Below are positions 1-8,083 of a DNA stretch of 64,000 bases, piece after piece. Both the position numbers and the translations under genes were made by a program. Each line of letters starts with the position of its first letter. The first letter of the stretch is position 1. The stretch comes from Clostridioides difficile ATCC 9689 = DSM 1296 (GTDB lineage: Bacteria; Bacillota; Clostridia; Peptostreptococcales; Peptostreptococcaceae): NCBI RefSeq assembly GCF_001077535.1, contig NZ_CP011968.1, forward strand, positions 2,976,001 to 3,040,000. Reading direction: 5' to 3'. The notes below the pieces were generated by a model that ran no database searches, was not told where the DNA came from, and saw only the letters and a list, made by a program, of their open reading frames with translations.

Positions 1-108
1 GGTTAGCAACTCCAGGATGTTCTTCATTATAGACTTCATATTGGTCTCACACCATCACCAACTCGCTTTAATTACATTCTATAACTACTCTTCCTTTCAA
101 AGTCTTTA
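1..108 (-). promoter_or_regulatory. T-box leader, 5' portion (truncated by window edge)
   Basis: Read on the minus strand, this stretch has the hallmarks of the 5' half of a T-box antitermination leader: an AAGAGTAGT start, a GCGAGTTGGTG/GGTGTGAGACC distal hairpin, and a CTGGAGTTGCTAACC segment that usually closes the stem I region. It would control a gene left of the window. The specifier codon is uncertain; AAC (Asn) followed by A is my best alignment and GAA is an alternative. The antiterminator with the tRNA-binding bulge must lie off the edge. Confidence 0.6.
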
Positions 109-164
109 AGAGTTTAATTCAATAAAATTTAGCTCTCTTATGTTTTCTATTTATTCATAATAGT

Positions 165-193
165 ATGATAAGTGATTAGTTAAAATTTGTCAA
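165..193 (-). promoter_or_regulatory. Housekeeping promoter for the T-box transcript
   Basis: On the minus strand there is a perfect -35 TTGACA, a 17-bp spacer and a -10 TATCAT. It points towards the T-box leader, whose first motif lies about 60 bases downstream. Confidence 0.6.
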
Positions 194-242
194 GTTTATT
201 ATTTTTTTATTTTTAAACACTTTATAAATTTTTACCTATACT

Positions 243-1433
243 TTATAAATTTTCAAATATAGTCTTTAATCTGTCCATACATTCTTTTAATAAAGACTGT
301 GGACAAGCTACATTTATTCTTTCAAATCCTATTCCTTCTTTTCCAAATATATAACCTTCATCAAATAATACATTAGCTTTTTTAAACATTAAATCCTCAA
401 GTTCTACTTCATTTAATCCATAAGCAGTAAAATCTAACCATGCTAGATATGTTCCTTCTGGATAAACAAGTTTTACTTTTGGTAGGTTTTCTTTTAAGTA
501 TTCATCAATAAATTGTATATTATTATCTAAGTAATCATTTAATTCATTAAGCCAGTCTTCACTTTCATTATATGCTGCTATTGTAGCTACAATAGCAAAG
601 GGATTTGGTGAAGTTGCAACTCCAACAGCTGTAACCTCTTCTTGATATTTCTTTTTTAGTTCATCATTATTCACTATTATATTAGACAACTGCATTCCTG
701 CCAGATTAAATGTTTTACTTGGAGCTATACATGTAACTATTTTATCCTTGTACTCTGGGCATAATGACTGTAAAGGAGTATGTTTAAATCCTTTTCTAAT
801 TAAATCAGAATGTATCTCATCAGCTATTATCCATAGGTCATATTTTTTACATATTTCTACAACCTTTTTTAATTCATCTTCTCTCCAAACTCTTCCAACA
901 GGGTTGTGAGGACTACAAAGTATCAGTACTTTATTGTTGCTACACTTAGCTTTTTCTTCTAAATCATCATAATCCATCCTATAAGTACCATTCTCATATA
1001 TCAGAGGATTGTTTACAACATCCCTATTATTGCTCTTTATCTTAGCTTCAAATGGGTAATACACTGGTTTTTGGACTATTACACCTTCATTAGAATTAGT
1101 TAATATTCTTACTAAAATAGCAACAGCAGGTACAACACCAGGACTAAAAATAATATCTTTTCTATTTATTTCCCAGTTAAATCTCCTTTTATACCAATCA
1201 CAAACTGCATTAAAGTATTTATCACTATCATTTGAACTATATCCAAATATTTTATGTTCAACTTTTTTACGTAATACTTCTATTATTGGTTCTGCACATT
1301 CAAAATCCATATCAGCAATCCAAAAAGGCAAACCATCTTTTTGTGCTTTTGTTGAACAATTAGTTCTAAAATCCCATTTTACACAATCTGTTCCTACTCT
1401 ATCTATTACTCTGTCAAAATTATACTTACTCAT
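243..1433 (-). CDS. malY: PLP-dependent C-S lyase / aminotransferase, MalY/PatB family
   Basis: This 396-residue fold-type I PLP enzyme is probably a cystathionine beta-lyase-like or bifunctional aminotransferase. Visible family motifs are WIADMDF near residue 40, the PHNPVGRVW motif, DEIHSDL, and the Schiff-base lysine in APSKTFNLAG. Length matches the MalY/PatB family. An AGGAGG Shine-Dalgarno sequence sits just upstream of the ATG. It lies behind the M20 amidohydrolase on the same strand, but a hairpin at 1616-1660 separates them, so co-transcription is uncertain. A paralog sits at 54311-55477. The substrate (cystathionine, cysteine or another amino acid) cannot be read from the sequence. 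Confidence 0.85.
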   Translation of the reverse strand: MSKYNFDRVIDRVGTDCVKWDFRTNCSTKAQKDGLPFWIADMDFECAEPIIEVLRKKVEHKIFGYSSNDSDKYFNAVCDWYKRRFNWEINRKDIIFSPGVVPAVAILVRILTNSNEGVIVQKPVYYPFEAKIKSNNRDVVNNPLIYENGTYRMDYDDLEEKAKCSNNKVLILCSPHNPVGRVWREDELKKVVEICKKYDLWIIADEIHSDLIRKGFKHTPLQSLCPEYKDKIVTCIAPSKTFNLAGMQLSNIIVNNDELKKKYQEEVTAVGVATSPNPFAIVATIAAYNESEDWLNELNDYLDNNIQFIDEYLKENLPKVKLVYPEGTYLAWLDFTAYGLNEVELEDLMFKKANVLFDEGYIFGKEGIGFERINVACPQSLLKECMDRLKTIFENL

Positions 1434-1615
1434 TTTTTCCCTCCTAAGAATAAAATTTTTATAATTGTTAAGTCTATTACTAGATGCACTTTGGTATTAT
1501 TTTACAATTCTTAATATTATAATAATATCACTTTTTTGTCCAATAGATTTAAAATATAATTACTTTCCCATCATATTTTTTCAATATTCCAAAATCAGTT
1601 TCATTATATCAAAAT

Positions 1616-1660
1616 AAGATTGCTCATATTAATTATTTTCTAATTAACATAAGCAATCTT
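1616..1660 (-). terminator. Hairpin between amidohydrolase and malY-type gene
   Basis: AAGATTGCT and AGCAATCTT form 9-bp inverted arms around an AT-rich loop. There are T-rich tails on both sides, so it could stop transcription in either direction or attenuate read-through into the downstream lyase. Confidence 0.5.
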
Positions 1661-1713
1661 TTTCTATAACTTCTATAATTATAATTTTAAATGTAGAATT
1701 ATTAGTTTGGATG

Positions 1714-2835
1714 TTATCCCAATCTCTTTTCAACCAATCTACACCATATATCTACACCATATTCTAAAGCTTTCGTATCAAATGTTACATTTGGATTATG
1801 AAATCCTGGTGTAGCATCAGCTCCTAATCCAATATATGTAGTTTTACATTTTAGTTTTTGTGTATAATAATGGAAATCTTCTCCACCAGAATTTTTAAAT
1901 ATACCTATAGATGCATCAGCTCCCAATACATCTTTTATAGTTTCTTCAGCCAAGTTTACAAGTTCTTCATCAAATTCTGCTGCTGGTACTCCATCTTTGG
2001 AAATTAGTACAGCTTCTGCATTTATAGAACTTACAGCAGTTTTTACAGCATGTATTGCTTTTTCTTTTAATTCTTCTATTATATCATTACTTTCTGCCCT
2101 TATATCTAAAGCCATAAATGCTTCATCTGGTATATTATTATAAGTTTCTCCCTTAACTGATATATTTGTTACTTTTATAGAATTTGGTATAGCTGGATTT
2201 ACTCTTATTGCATTTATTGCATTCACTGCTAAACAGACAGCATCTACTGCATTTACTCCTAAATGTGGTTTAGAACCATGACAAGTGATACCTTTAATCG
2301 TAAATTCCATTATACAGCTAGCACAATGGTACATTGCAGGTATCGCCTTTCCCAACCTACAATCTTGTCCAGGTCTTAAATGCATCCCTACCATTTCTTC
2401 TACATCATCCAACAAACCAGAATCAATTACTCTTAATGCTCCATATAATTTTTCTTCACCTGGTTGAAAAAGTATTTTTAACTTACCTCTTTTTACTAAA
2501 TTTCTCTCTTTTATTAACTTTGCAGCTGTTAAAAGCATAGAAGTATGACCATCATGACCACAAGCATGTATCATTTTCTTTTCTCCATCTATGATAAATT
2601 CCAATGCATCCATATCTGCTCTTATAGCAAATACTGGTCCTTCTTTTTTAGAATCTATAGTTACTATAATACCAGTTCCTGCAATTCCTTTATTAATATT
2701 TTCAAACCCCATTTTTTCAAGCTCTTTTAAAACAAACTCTGATGTCTTATATTCTTCAAATCCTTTTTCTGGTATAGTGTGTAGATAATCATACACTTTA
2801 TGTACATACTCAATATAGTCTTTGTTAGTTTCCAT
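1714..2835 (-). CDS. M20 family amidohydrolase / N-acyl amino acid deacylase
   Basis: This 373-residue metallopeptidase of the M20D (HipO/AbgB/YkuR-like) group hydrolyses N-acyl- or aminoacyl-type amides in the cytoplasm. It shows the family metal-site stretch HACGHDGHTSML near residue 91, the GEE motif near 127, MHLRPG near 150 and a C-terminal HNP motif. A strong AAGGAGG precedes the ATG. It is the last gene of an operon with the YjiG/YjiH-type membrane pair, and all three are expected to depend on the sigma-54 promoter at 4103-4119. By analogy with the E. coli yjiH-yjiG-iadA arrangement, the membrane pair may import a modified dipeptide or acyl amino acid that this enzyme cleaves. That link is inference. 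Confidence 0.85.
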   Translation of the reverse strand: METNKDYIEYVHKVYDYLHTIPEKGFEEYKTSEFVLKELEKMGFENINKGIAGTGIIVTIDSKKEGPVFAIRADMDALEFIIDGEKKMIHACGHDGHTSMLLTAAKLIKERNLVKRGKLKILFQPGEEKLYGALRVIDSGLLDDVEEMVGMHLRPGQDCRLGKAIPAMYHCASCIMEFTIKGITCHGSKPHLGVNAVDAVCLAVNAINAIRVNPAIPNSIKVTNISVKGETYNNIPDEAFMALDIRAESNDIIEELKEKAIHAVKTAVSSINAEAVLISKDGVPAAEFDEELVNLAEETIKDVLGADASIGIFKNSGGEDFHYYTQKLKCKTTYIGLGADATPGFHNPNVTFDTKALEYGVDIWCRLVEKRLG

Positions 2836-2895
2836 AATCTAGCTCCTCCTTAAAATTTAAACTTTCCATTTATATTAAATCTTTATTATAATTAC

Positions 2896-3381
2896 CTATA
2901 CTACGAAATAATTCATTATAAGCATTGCAATACAACCATTTAAAGTTGCTATAACAAACATATGTGGATAATATTTAGTTTTTAACTCAGCTGTTCCTAA
3001 AAGTCTCCCCATAAATTGTATCTGCGCTCCTGAAAGCAATAACATTGGCAATAGAATTGCAACATGTGCTTGACTTATTTGACCTGCTGTAAATAAACCT
3101 GCGATTACTCCAGATGCTCCTCCCATTGATATAAATATTGTCATTATAGCTGTTGCTGCAACACCTGGAAGTCCAAAGATACTCATTACAGGTGTAAATA
3201 TTGTCCCTATTACATCCAAAAGACCTGTTAAATTGAACACAGAAATTATAGCAAAACCGAAGATGACATTTGGAGCCATTGAATTTGTACTTATTTGGAA
3301 TCCATTTCTAGCTCCTCCAATAAACGCATCTATCACATTTCCTTTTTTAACTTTTACTTCTTTTTTTGCTACCTCACTCAT
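2896..3381 (-). CDS. YjiG-like nucleoside-recognition (Gate) domain membrane protein
   Basis: This roughly 161-residue integral membrane protein has about four hydrophobic segments and glycine-rich gate-like loops (residues around GGASGVIAG and GGARNGFQ). It resembles the C-terminal half of the nucleoside-recognition/Gate fold, usually found as the YjiG partner of YjiH. An upstream in-frame start at 3402 exists, but AGGGGG lies 8 bases before the ATG at 3381, and only one base separates that ATG from the stop of the preceding gene. This implies translational coupling. The substrate is unknown; the neighbouring M20 hydrolase suggests peptides or acyl amino acids. Confidence 0.75.
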   Translation of the reverse strand: MSEVAKKEVKVKKGNVIDAFIGGARNGFQISTNSMAPNVIFGFAIISVFNLTGLLDVIGTIFTPVMSIFGLPGVAATAIMTIFISMGGASGVIAGLFTAGQISQAHVAILLPMLLLSGAQIQFMGRLLGTAELKTKYYPHMFVIATLNGCIAMLIMNYFVV

Positions 3382-3382
3382 G

Positions 3383-4051
3383 TTAAGCTTCCCCCTTGTC
3401 AAATTTATTTAAATATAATCTAAGTAAGTTCGCCCCAACAAACTTCATAATTAATATTAAAGCAAGTGGTATAAATATTGGTACATCTCCTATAAATGGA
3501 AATAGTGCTGCTCCAGAAGCAAAGAAATTCGTAATTGCAGACGCACCTGAAAATTGAAATGCACAAAATACAGCTTTTTGTTTTTCATCTATATACCCAT
3601 CATCTTTAAGTTCTTTAGTCATAGATGCAGCTGCATCTGTAGACTGTAAACTAGCTATCAAAGTTAGTCCTGCAAATCCAGGTAACCCTAATAATGGCTT
3701 TAATAGTGGACTAAGAAGCTTTTGAGCTGCCTTCATTCCATCTAAGTGGTCTATAACTCTAACTACTCCAAGTGCAAACATAACTGATGGTATTAATGTC
3801 AATGCATATAGCCATCCATCTCGAGGGCCAGTACCTCCATCACCTCTAAAGTTTGCAGCTAATGTACCTACACCATCATTAATTGTTCCCAATGTTCCAA
3901 AAGAACCTAATACATTGTTAAAATCCAATACTTTTAATGGTCCTGGTGCATCTTTAAATATTCCTGAAAAAAATAATGCTCCCAATATTAATGCTACATA
4001 CCCATACCATTTTACCTCAACTTTTTCTGTTGTTGATTCTAATTTACTCAT
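3383..4051 (-). CDS. YjiH-like nucleoside-recognition (Gate) domain membrane protein
   Basis: This 222-residue membrane protein of the YjiH type is the partner of the following gene. It has an N-terminal transmembrane helix near residues 17-32, a soluble glycine-rich loop, and further hydrophobic segments with the conserved-looking region SLQSTDAAASMTKEL. A CAGGAGGGAG Shine-Dalgarno sequence precedes the ATG. It is the first gene of the operon downstream of a -24/-12 promoter and diverges from the sigma-54 activator gene at 4441. The transported compound cannot be assigned. Confidence 0.75.
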   Translation of the reverse strand: MSKLESTTEKVEVKWYGYVALILGALFFSGIFKDAPGPLKVLDFNNVLGSFGTLGTINDGVGTLAANFRGDGGTGPRDGWLYALTLIPSVMFALGVVRVIDHLDGMKAAQKLLSPLLKPLLGLPGFAGLTLIASLQSTDAAASMTKELKDDGYIDEKQKAVFCAFQFSGASAITNFFASGAALFPFIGDVPIFIPLALILIMKFVGANLLRLYLNKFDKGEA

Positions 4052-4102
4052 ATAAATTCTCCCTCCTGTTTAAATGAATTTTATTAGTATACTTGTTTAA
4101 TA

Positions 4103-4119
4103 AGCAAAACTTATGCCAA
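4103..4119 (-). promoter_or_regulatory. Sigma-54 (SigL) -24/-12 promoter
   Basis: On the minus strand the sequence reads TTGGCAT, five bases, TTGCT. This matches the consensus TGGCAY-N5-TTGCW. It lies 51 bases upstream of the YjiH-like ATG and points into that operon. The divergently encoded sigma-54 activator is the obvious regulator. Confidence 0.85.
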
Positions 4120-4296
4120 TACCTTAATGATAAAGCCTTTGTATTTATTTTTTTATTGTAAATTTATTCCAGTGATTAAATAGCTTATAATTACTTACTT
4201 TTCAAGTTTAAAAATATAATATTTTTTTATTAATTATTTAAAATATACATTACAATATAAAAAGCTATTTTCCTTATCTTGCAAAAATAATTTTAA

Positions 4297-4335
4297 AATA
4301 GGTTTTTATAGGATAAAATCCTAAAAAAACCTATT
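4297..4335. promoter_or_regulatory. Palindrome, candidate enhancer (UAS) for the sigma-54 activator
   Basis: The outer arms AATAGGTTTT and AAAACCTATT enclose inner arms TAGGAT/ATCCTA. The element sits about 180 bp upstream of the -24 element, the usual place for an activator-binding site. The same AATAGGT/ACCTATT half-sites recur upstream of the second sigma-54 promoter (54060-54093). A terminator-like role is the alternative. Confidence 0.45.
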
Positions 4336-4440
4336 ATTTAATCAAATATATAAATTTATACTACTATTTGTTGTATAATATAACTTGCCTTATACTTTAA
4401 ATACTTTAAAAATAAATACTATTTTGTTAGGAGAAATAAA

Positions 4441-6465
4441 ATGGATAAAAAGAAGTTAATCCTTATAACATATGATAAATTGAATAGTGACCACTACAAA
4501 GAAGAATTAACAAACTTTTTTGGAGACGAAATAATCATAGAAACACAAAATATACTTGATGGAATAAAAGAAAATTTAGAGGGAGATGTAGTGCTTTCTC
4601 TATCACCTTTAACTAGTAATTTTTTAATAAAACATTTTAAGGAAGATATTGAAATTATTCATGGAACGAAAGCACTTTCAAAACTTGGATATGAAAAAAT
4701 GATGAAACTACCTCCAGGTACAAAATCGTTACTTATGACAACCAATAAAACTTCAGCATTTGAGATGGCTACTTATCTATATAAAATTGTTATAAATCAT
4801 ATAGATTTTGTACCGACATATCCAGATTGTGATGAAATATATGATTTAGATACAGCTATAACACCAGGTCAGATTAGATTTATACCAAAATACATAAAAA
4901 ATATTGTTGATTTAGGTTGGAGAAAAATCTCATTAGATACATATATGTCATTATTAGTAGTATTAAAACTAAAAAATGAGAAATTTATAGAAAAACTATA
5001 CAAATTGTCCAAAGAGACACTAAGTCATGATTTCTTAAATACATCATTAGATAATATATCTAAATTAAAAACTATACTTTACATGACCATTGATGAAATA
5101 GGTGATGGTCTAATATTTTTCAACACCTTTAACAAGGTTACTTTTGTAAATAAGTCTTTACTTAATATGTTGGGACTAGATGAAAAACTTATAAAATCAC
5201 CTTCCTTAATGGAATATATGCCAAATAGTTTCTTAGATAAAATTACAAAGAACTTAAATATCGATAATATGATTATATACATAGACGAAATAGATAAAAA
5301 ATTCATACTTTCTAAAAAACCATTTTATCTTTATAAAAATATAGAGGGTTGCTTAATTACATTGAAAGATGTAAACAATATAGAAATATTAGAACAAAAA
5401 ATAAGAAGTGATTCTGTCAAAAGAGGTTATGTAGCTAAATATAAATTTAATAATATTATTGGAAATAGTTCTATTATAAAAGATTGTATTAAAAAGGCAA
5501 AAAAAATGGCTCTTACAGATAATCCTATATTAATAACAGGTGAAACAGGAACAGGTAAAGAAGCCTTTACTCAGTCAATACACAATCATTCAAATAGAAA
5601 AAATAAACCTTTTGTAGCAATAAATTGTGCTTCATTACCAAGTGAATTACTTGAAAGTGAACTATTTGGATATGAAGATGGTTCTTTTACTGGAGCAAAA
5701 AAAGGTGGAAAAAAAGGATTATTCGAATTAGCTCACACTGGCACTATATTTTTAGATGAGATAGGAGATATGCCACATGATTTACAGGTTAAACTTTTAA
5801 GAGTCTTACAAGAAAAAGAAATTAGAAAAATTGGTGGTACAAGTATTATTCCAATTGATGTGAGAATATTAGCTGCCACAAATAAAGATTTAGAGAAATT
5901 AATTATAGAAAATAAATTTAGGATGGATTTATTTTATAGGATAAGTATGTTCACTTTAGATTTACCTCCTCTTAGAAAGAGATTAGAAGATATACCTCTT
6001 CTTTTAGAATCATTTTTAAAAGAACTTCCCTATAAAAACATAAAACTCGATAAGAGTCTTTTAGAAGCTTTAAATTCATACACTTGGATGGGGAATATTA
6101 GAGAACTGAGAAATTGTATTGAATATATGGCTTACATGGGTTCCAATTATCTTACAATAAATGATTTACCTCAAAACATATCTTCAAAATTAAATAATAA
6201 TCATATGTCAAGTAATATGTCCATATTCAATGATTTAAACCAATATGACAAAAACATATGCATTTCTATCCTAAAATCATTGCACATGAAACCAATGGGG
6301 AGGACAAAGTTAATGAAATTTATGGAATATAATGTCACAGAATACGAAGTAAGAAATATGCTAGAATATTTGACACGCAATGGATACTTAATTTCTAGTA
6401 AAGGAAGAAAAGGCTCATCAATAACTGAGAAAGGCATAAAAATAATAGAAAATAATATAATTTAA
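4441..6465 (+). CDS. Sigma-54-dependent transcriptional activator (PAS-AAA+)
   Basis: This 674-residue enhancer-binding protein drives sigma-54 RNA polymerase by ATP hydrolysis. The N-terminal ~200 residues form a sensory region resembling PrpR-type modules, followed by a PAS-like segment (~210-320). The AAA+ domain has Walker A GETGTGKE near 366, Walker B FLDEIGD near 437, and the sigma-54 contact loop as GSFTGA at 414-419, a serine variant of the usual GAFTGA. The C-terminus lacks a clear Fis helix-turn-helix; instead residues ~605-670 look like a winged helix ending in GRKGSSITEKG, shared with the paralog at 51966. There is no receiver domain, so the signal is probably a small molecule. 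The likely target is the divergent operon. Confidence 0.88.
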   Translation: MDKKKLILITYDKLNSDHYKEELTNFFGDEIIIETQNILDGIKENLEGDVVLSLSPLTSNFLIKHFKEDIEIIHGTKALSKLGYEKMMKLPPGTKSLLMTTNKTSAFEMATYLYKIVINHIDFVPTYPDCDEIYDLDTAITPGQIRFIPKYIKNIVDLGWRKISLDTYMSLLVVLKLKNEKFIEKLYKLSKETLSHDFLNTSLDNISKLKTILYMTIDEIGDGLIFFNTFNKVTFVNKSLLNMLGLDEKLIKSPSLMEYMPNSFLDKITKNLNIDNMIIYIDEIDKKFILSKKPFYLYKNIEGCLITLKDVNNIEILEQKIRSDSVKRGYVAKYKFNNIIGNSSIIKDCIKKAKKMALTDNPILITGETGTGKEAFTQSIHNHSNRKNKPFVAINCASLPSELLESELFGYEDGSFTGAKKGGKKGLFELAHTGTIFLDEIGDMPHDLQVKLLRVLQEKEIRKIGGTSIIPIDVRILAATNKDLEKLIIENKFRMDLFYRISMFTLDLPPLRKRLEDIPLLLESFLKELPYKNIKLDKSLLEALNSYTWMGNIRELRNCIEYMAYMGSNYLTINDLPQNISSKLNNNHMSSNMSIFNDLNQYDKNICISILKSLHMKPMGRTKLMKFMEYNVTEYEVRNMLEYLTRNGYLISSKGRKGSSITEKGIKIIENNII

Positions 6466-6571
6466 ACCTATAGTAATTCATCTTTACTTTATCAAAATTT
6501 ATATATAATTATAATTTTTTATTTTTCTATAAATTTTTTATAAAATAATAAAACTTATTTATATTAAAAAC

Positions 6572-6605
6572 GAAGCTATCTCAATATAGGGATAAGCTTC
6601 TTTTT
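6572..6605 (+). terminator. Terminator of the sigma-54 activator gene
   Basis: GAAGCTATC and GATAAGCTTC form a hairpin followed directly by TTTTT. Confidence 0.65.
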
Positions 6606-6649
6606 AATTGTTAAAAAGATAAAAATATATTTGATTTAATAGAAAAAGA

Positions 6650-6684
6650 GTGCCTCATAAACTAAAAAGTTCATTTTGAGACAC
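6650..6684 (-). terminator. Terminator of the DUF3798 lipoprotein gene; copy 1 of a 35-base repeat
   Basis: On the minus strand GTGTCTCA pairs with TGAGGCAC and CTCTTTTTCT follows. The same 35 bases recur exactly at 47504-47538 after glyA. Confidence 0.7.
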
Positions 6685-6694
6685 TTCCTTAATA

Positions 6695-7882
6695 TTAATA
6701 AATTAATTGGCTTAAAATTACTGATTGATAATTATAAAGTACCTCTGTTAAAGGAGTAAATTCTGAACCGATTCCAAATCTTAATTCTGTAAACGCCTCT
6801 AAATAATCTGGGTCACATACATCTTCTTGTGTTAAATCTTGTTTCACCATTTCAGTAGCAAGATAAATTGCTACTGATGGTAGAAAAGCATCCATTGGCA
6901 TAGGATATCCACCAAGTCTATTTGACATGCCAAAAGCCTTAGCCTTTTCACTTATCATGTCGTTTATTTTATCATAATTTTGAGCATCTTTTTCAGATAT
7001 TTTTAGACCCATAACACTAGGATATGTTTGTATTGGTGATGGATTGCTTTGCTCTGCAACTATATACTTTAATTCTAAAGCCTTAGTCAATATAACTTCA
7101 TCCATATACTCATTTACACCAAATACATTTATATCTTTTCCATATTTTTTAACTTGTTTTTCAATATCTTCATTTAAAAACTGTTTAACTTTGTTTTTGT
7201 CTTCTTCAGTATTTATATTTGGAGTATTAACTTGTACAAATGGCAATCCTATATTTTTGCAAGTCTCTTTAATCATTTCTAATCTTTTGGCTATATTAAC
7301 ATCTTTCAAATCATCTGTAGAGGCATAATGAATAAAAGCTTTTGCTCCCATTTCTTTTGAACGTTCAGCTAATACTTTTCCTCTTTCCTCTGCACTAACC
7401 CCTAGATTCACATCAACAAATTGGCTTAATTGGTTTTTATCATCTCCCATAGGGGCAGAAATAGTTATTATTTCTGGACGCTTTTCCTTTACCTTTTGTA
7501 AAGCAGGTAAAAGCCCTGCTTGGTCAGTTGAAACTACAATAGCCTGAACTTCTTTATCGTCAGCCAACTTTACTATCTTATTAATAGCACTGTCTATATT
7601 AGAAGTAAAATTCTCTGGCAATACAACATGCTTTATAGTTTGTTTAACTTTAGTTTGACCATCTTTGTCTTTATCAATTTTATTCTCTTCCTCATATTCT
7701 TTTGCCATCTCTTCCACCATATTGTATTGTACTTTATTTTCAGATAATGGTTGAGTTACCACTGCAACTTTAAAATCATCTATAATTTTCTCTTTATCTT
7801 TCTTGCCTACAAGTAAACTACAACCTGTAAGTCCAATAATTAAACATATGGATAGCATAAATGCTGTTATTTTTCTAAGCAT
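6695..7882 (-). CDS. DUF3798-like substrate-binding lipoprotein
   Basis: This 395-residue protein has a lipoprotein signal peptide: positively charged MLRK, a hydrophobic core, then lipobox LTGC with the lipidated Cys near residue 21. The mature part reads like a periplasmic-binding-protein fold (FKVAVVTQPLSENKVQYN, then a VQAIVVSTDQAGLLPAL segment) and matches my memory of DUF3798 proteins of clostridia and fusobacteria. It would sit on the outer face of the membrane and bind a small ligand. No ABC permease or ATPase is adjacent, which is odd for a binding protein. An AGGAGGT ribosome site precedes the start. Confidence 0.7.
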   Translation of the reverse strand: MLRKITAFMLSICLIIGLTGCSLLVGKKDKEKIIDDFKVAVVTQPLSENKVQYNMVEEMAKEYEEENKIDKDKDGQTKVKQTIKHVVLPENFTSNIDSAINKIVKLADDKEVQAIVVSTDQAGLLPALQKVKEKRPEIITISAPMGDDKNQLSQFVDVNLGVSAEERGKVLAERSKEMGAKAFIHYASTDDLKDVNIAKRLEMIKETCKNIGLPFVQVNTPNINTEEDKNKVKQFLNEDIEKQVKKYGKDINVFGVNEYMDEVILTKALELKYIVAEQSNPSPIQTYPSVMGLKISEKDAQNYDKINDMISEKAKAFGMSNRLGGYPMPMDAFLPSVAIYLATEMVKQDLTQEDVCDPDYLEAFTELRFGIGSEFTPLTEVLYNYQSVILSQLIY

Positions 7883-7997
7883 TAATTAAAACCTCCTAAA
7901 TTTGTACATTCTTATCACTATTACTAATTTTATCATACTTCAAAGAAAAATTATATTATAAAAAATTATATACATGCTATTATAATCCAATCTAAAA

Positions 7998-8043
7998 AGT
8001 ACTATGGGTAGATTAGGTTTAGATTAAACCTACCCATAGTACT
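7998..8043 (-). terminator. Terminator of brnQ
   Basis: A long near-perfect hairpin (AGTACTATGGGTAG paired with CTACCCATAGTACT, extended by AGGTTTA/TAAACCT) is followed by TTTTTAGA on the minus strand. Confidence 0.75.
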
Positions 8044-8083
8044 AAAAATTAATATATTATAAAATTAAATTAATTACAAATTA

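Larger units (their letters stand above)
4052..4440. promoter_or_regulatory. Divergent control region between membrane-pair operon and activator gene
   Basis: This 389-base AT-rich gap holds a minus-strand sigma-54 promoter (4103-4119) and a palindrome (4297-4335) at a typical enhancer distance. The activator gene has a TTAGGAGA ribosome site directly before its ATG. I see no small gene here. Confidence 0.7.
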
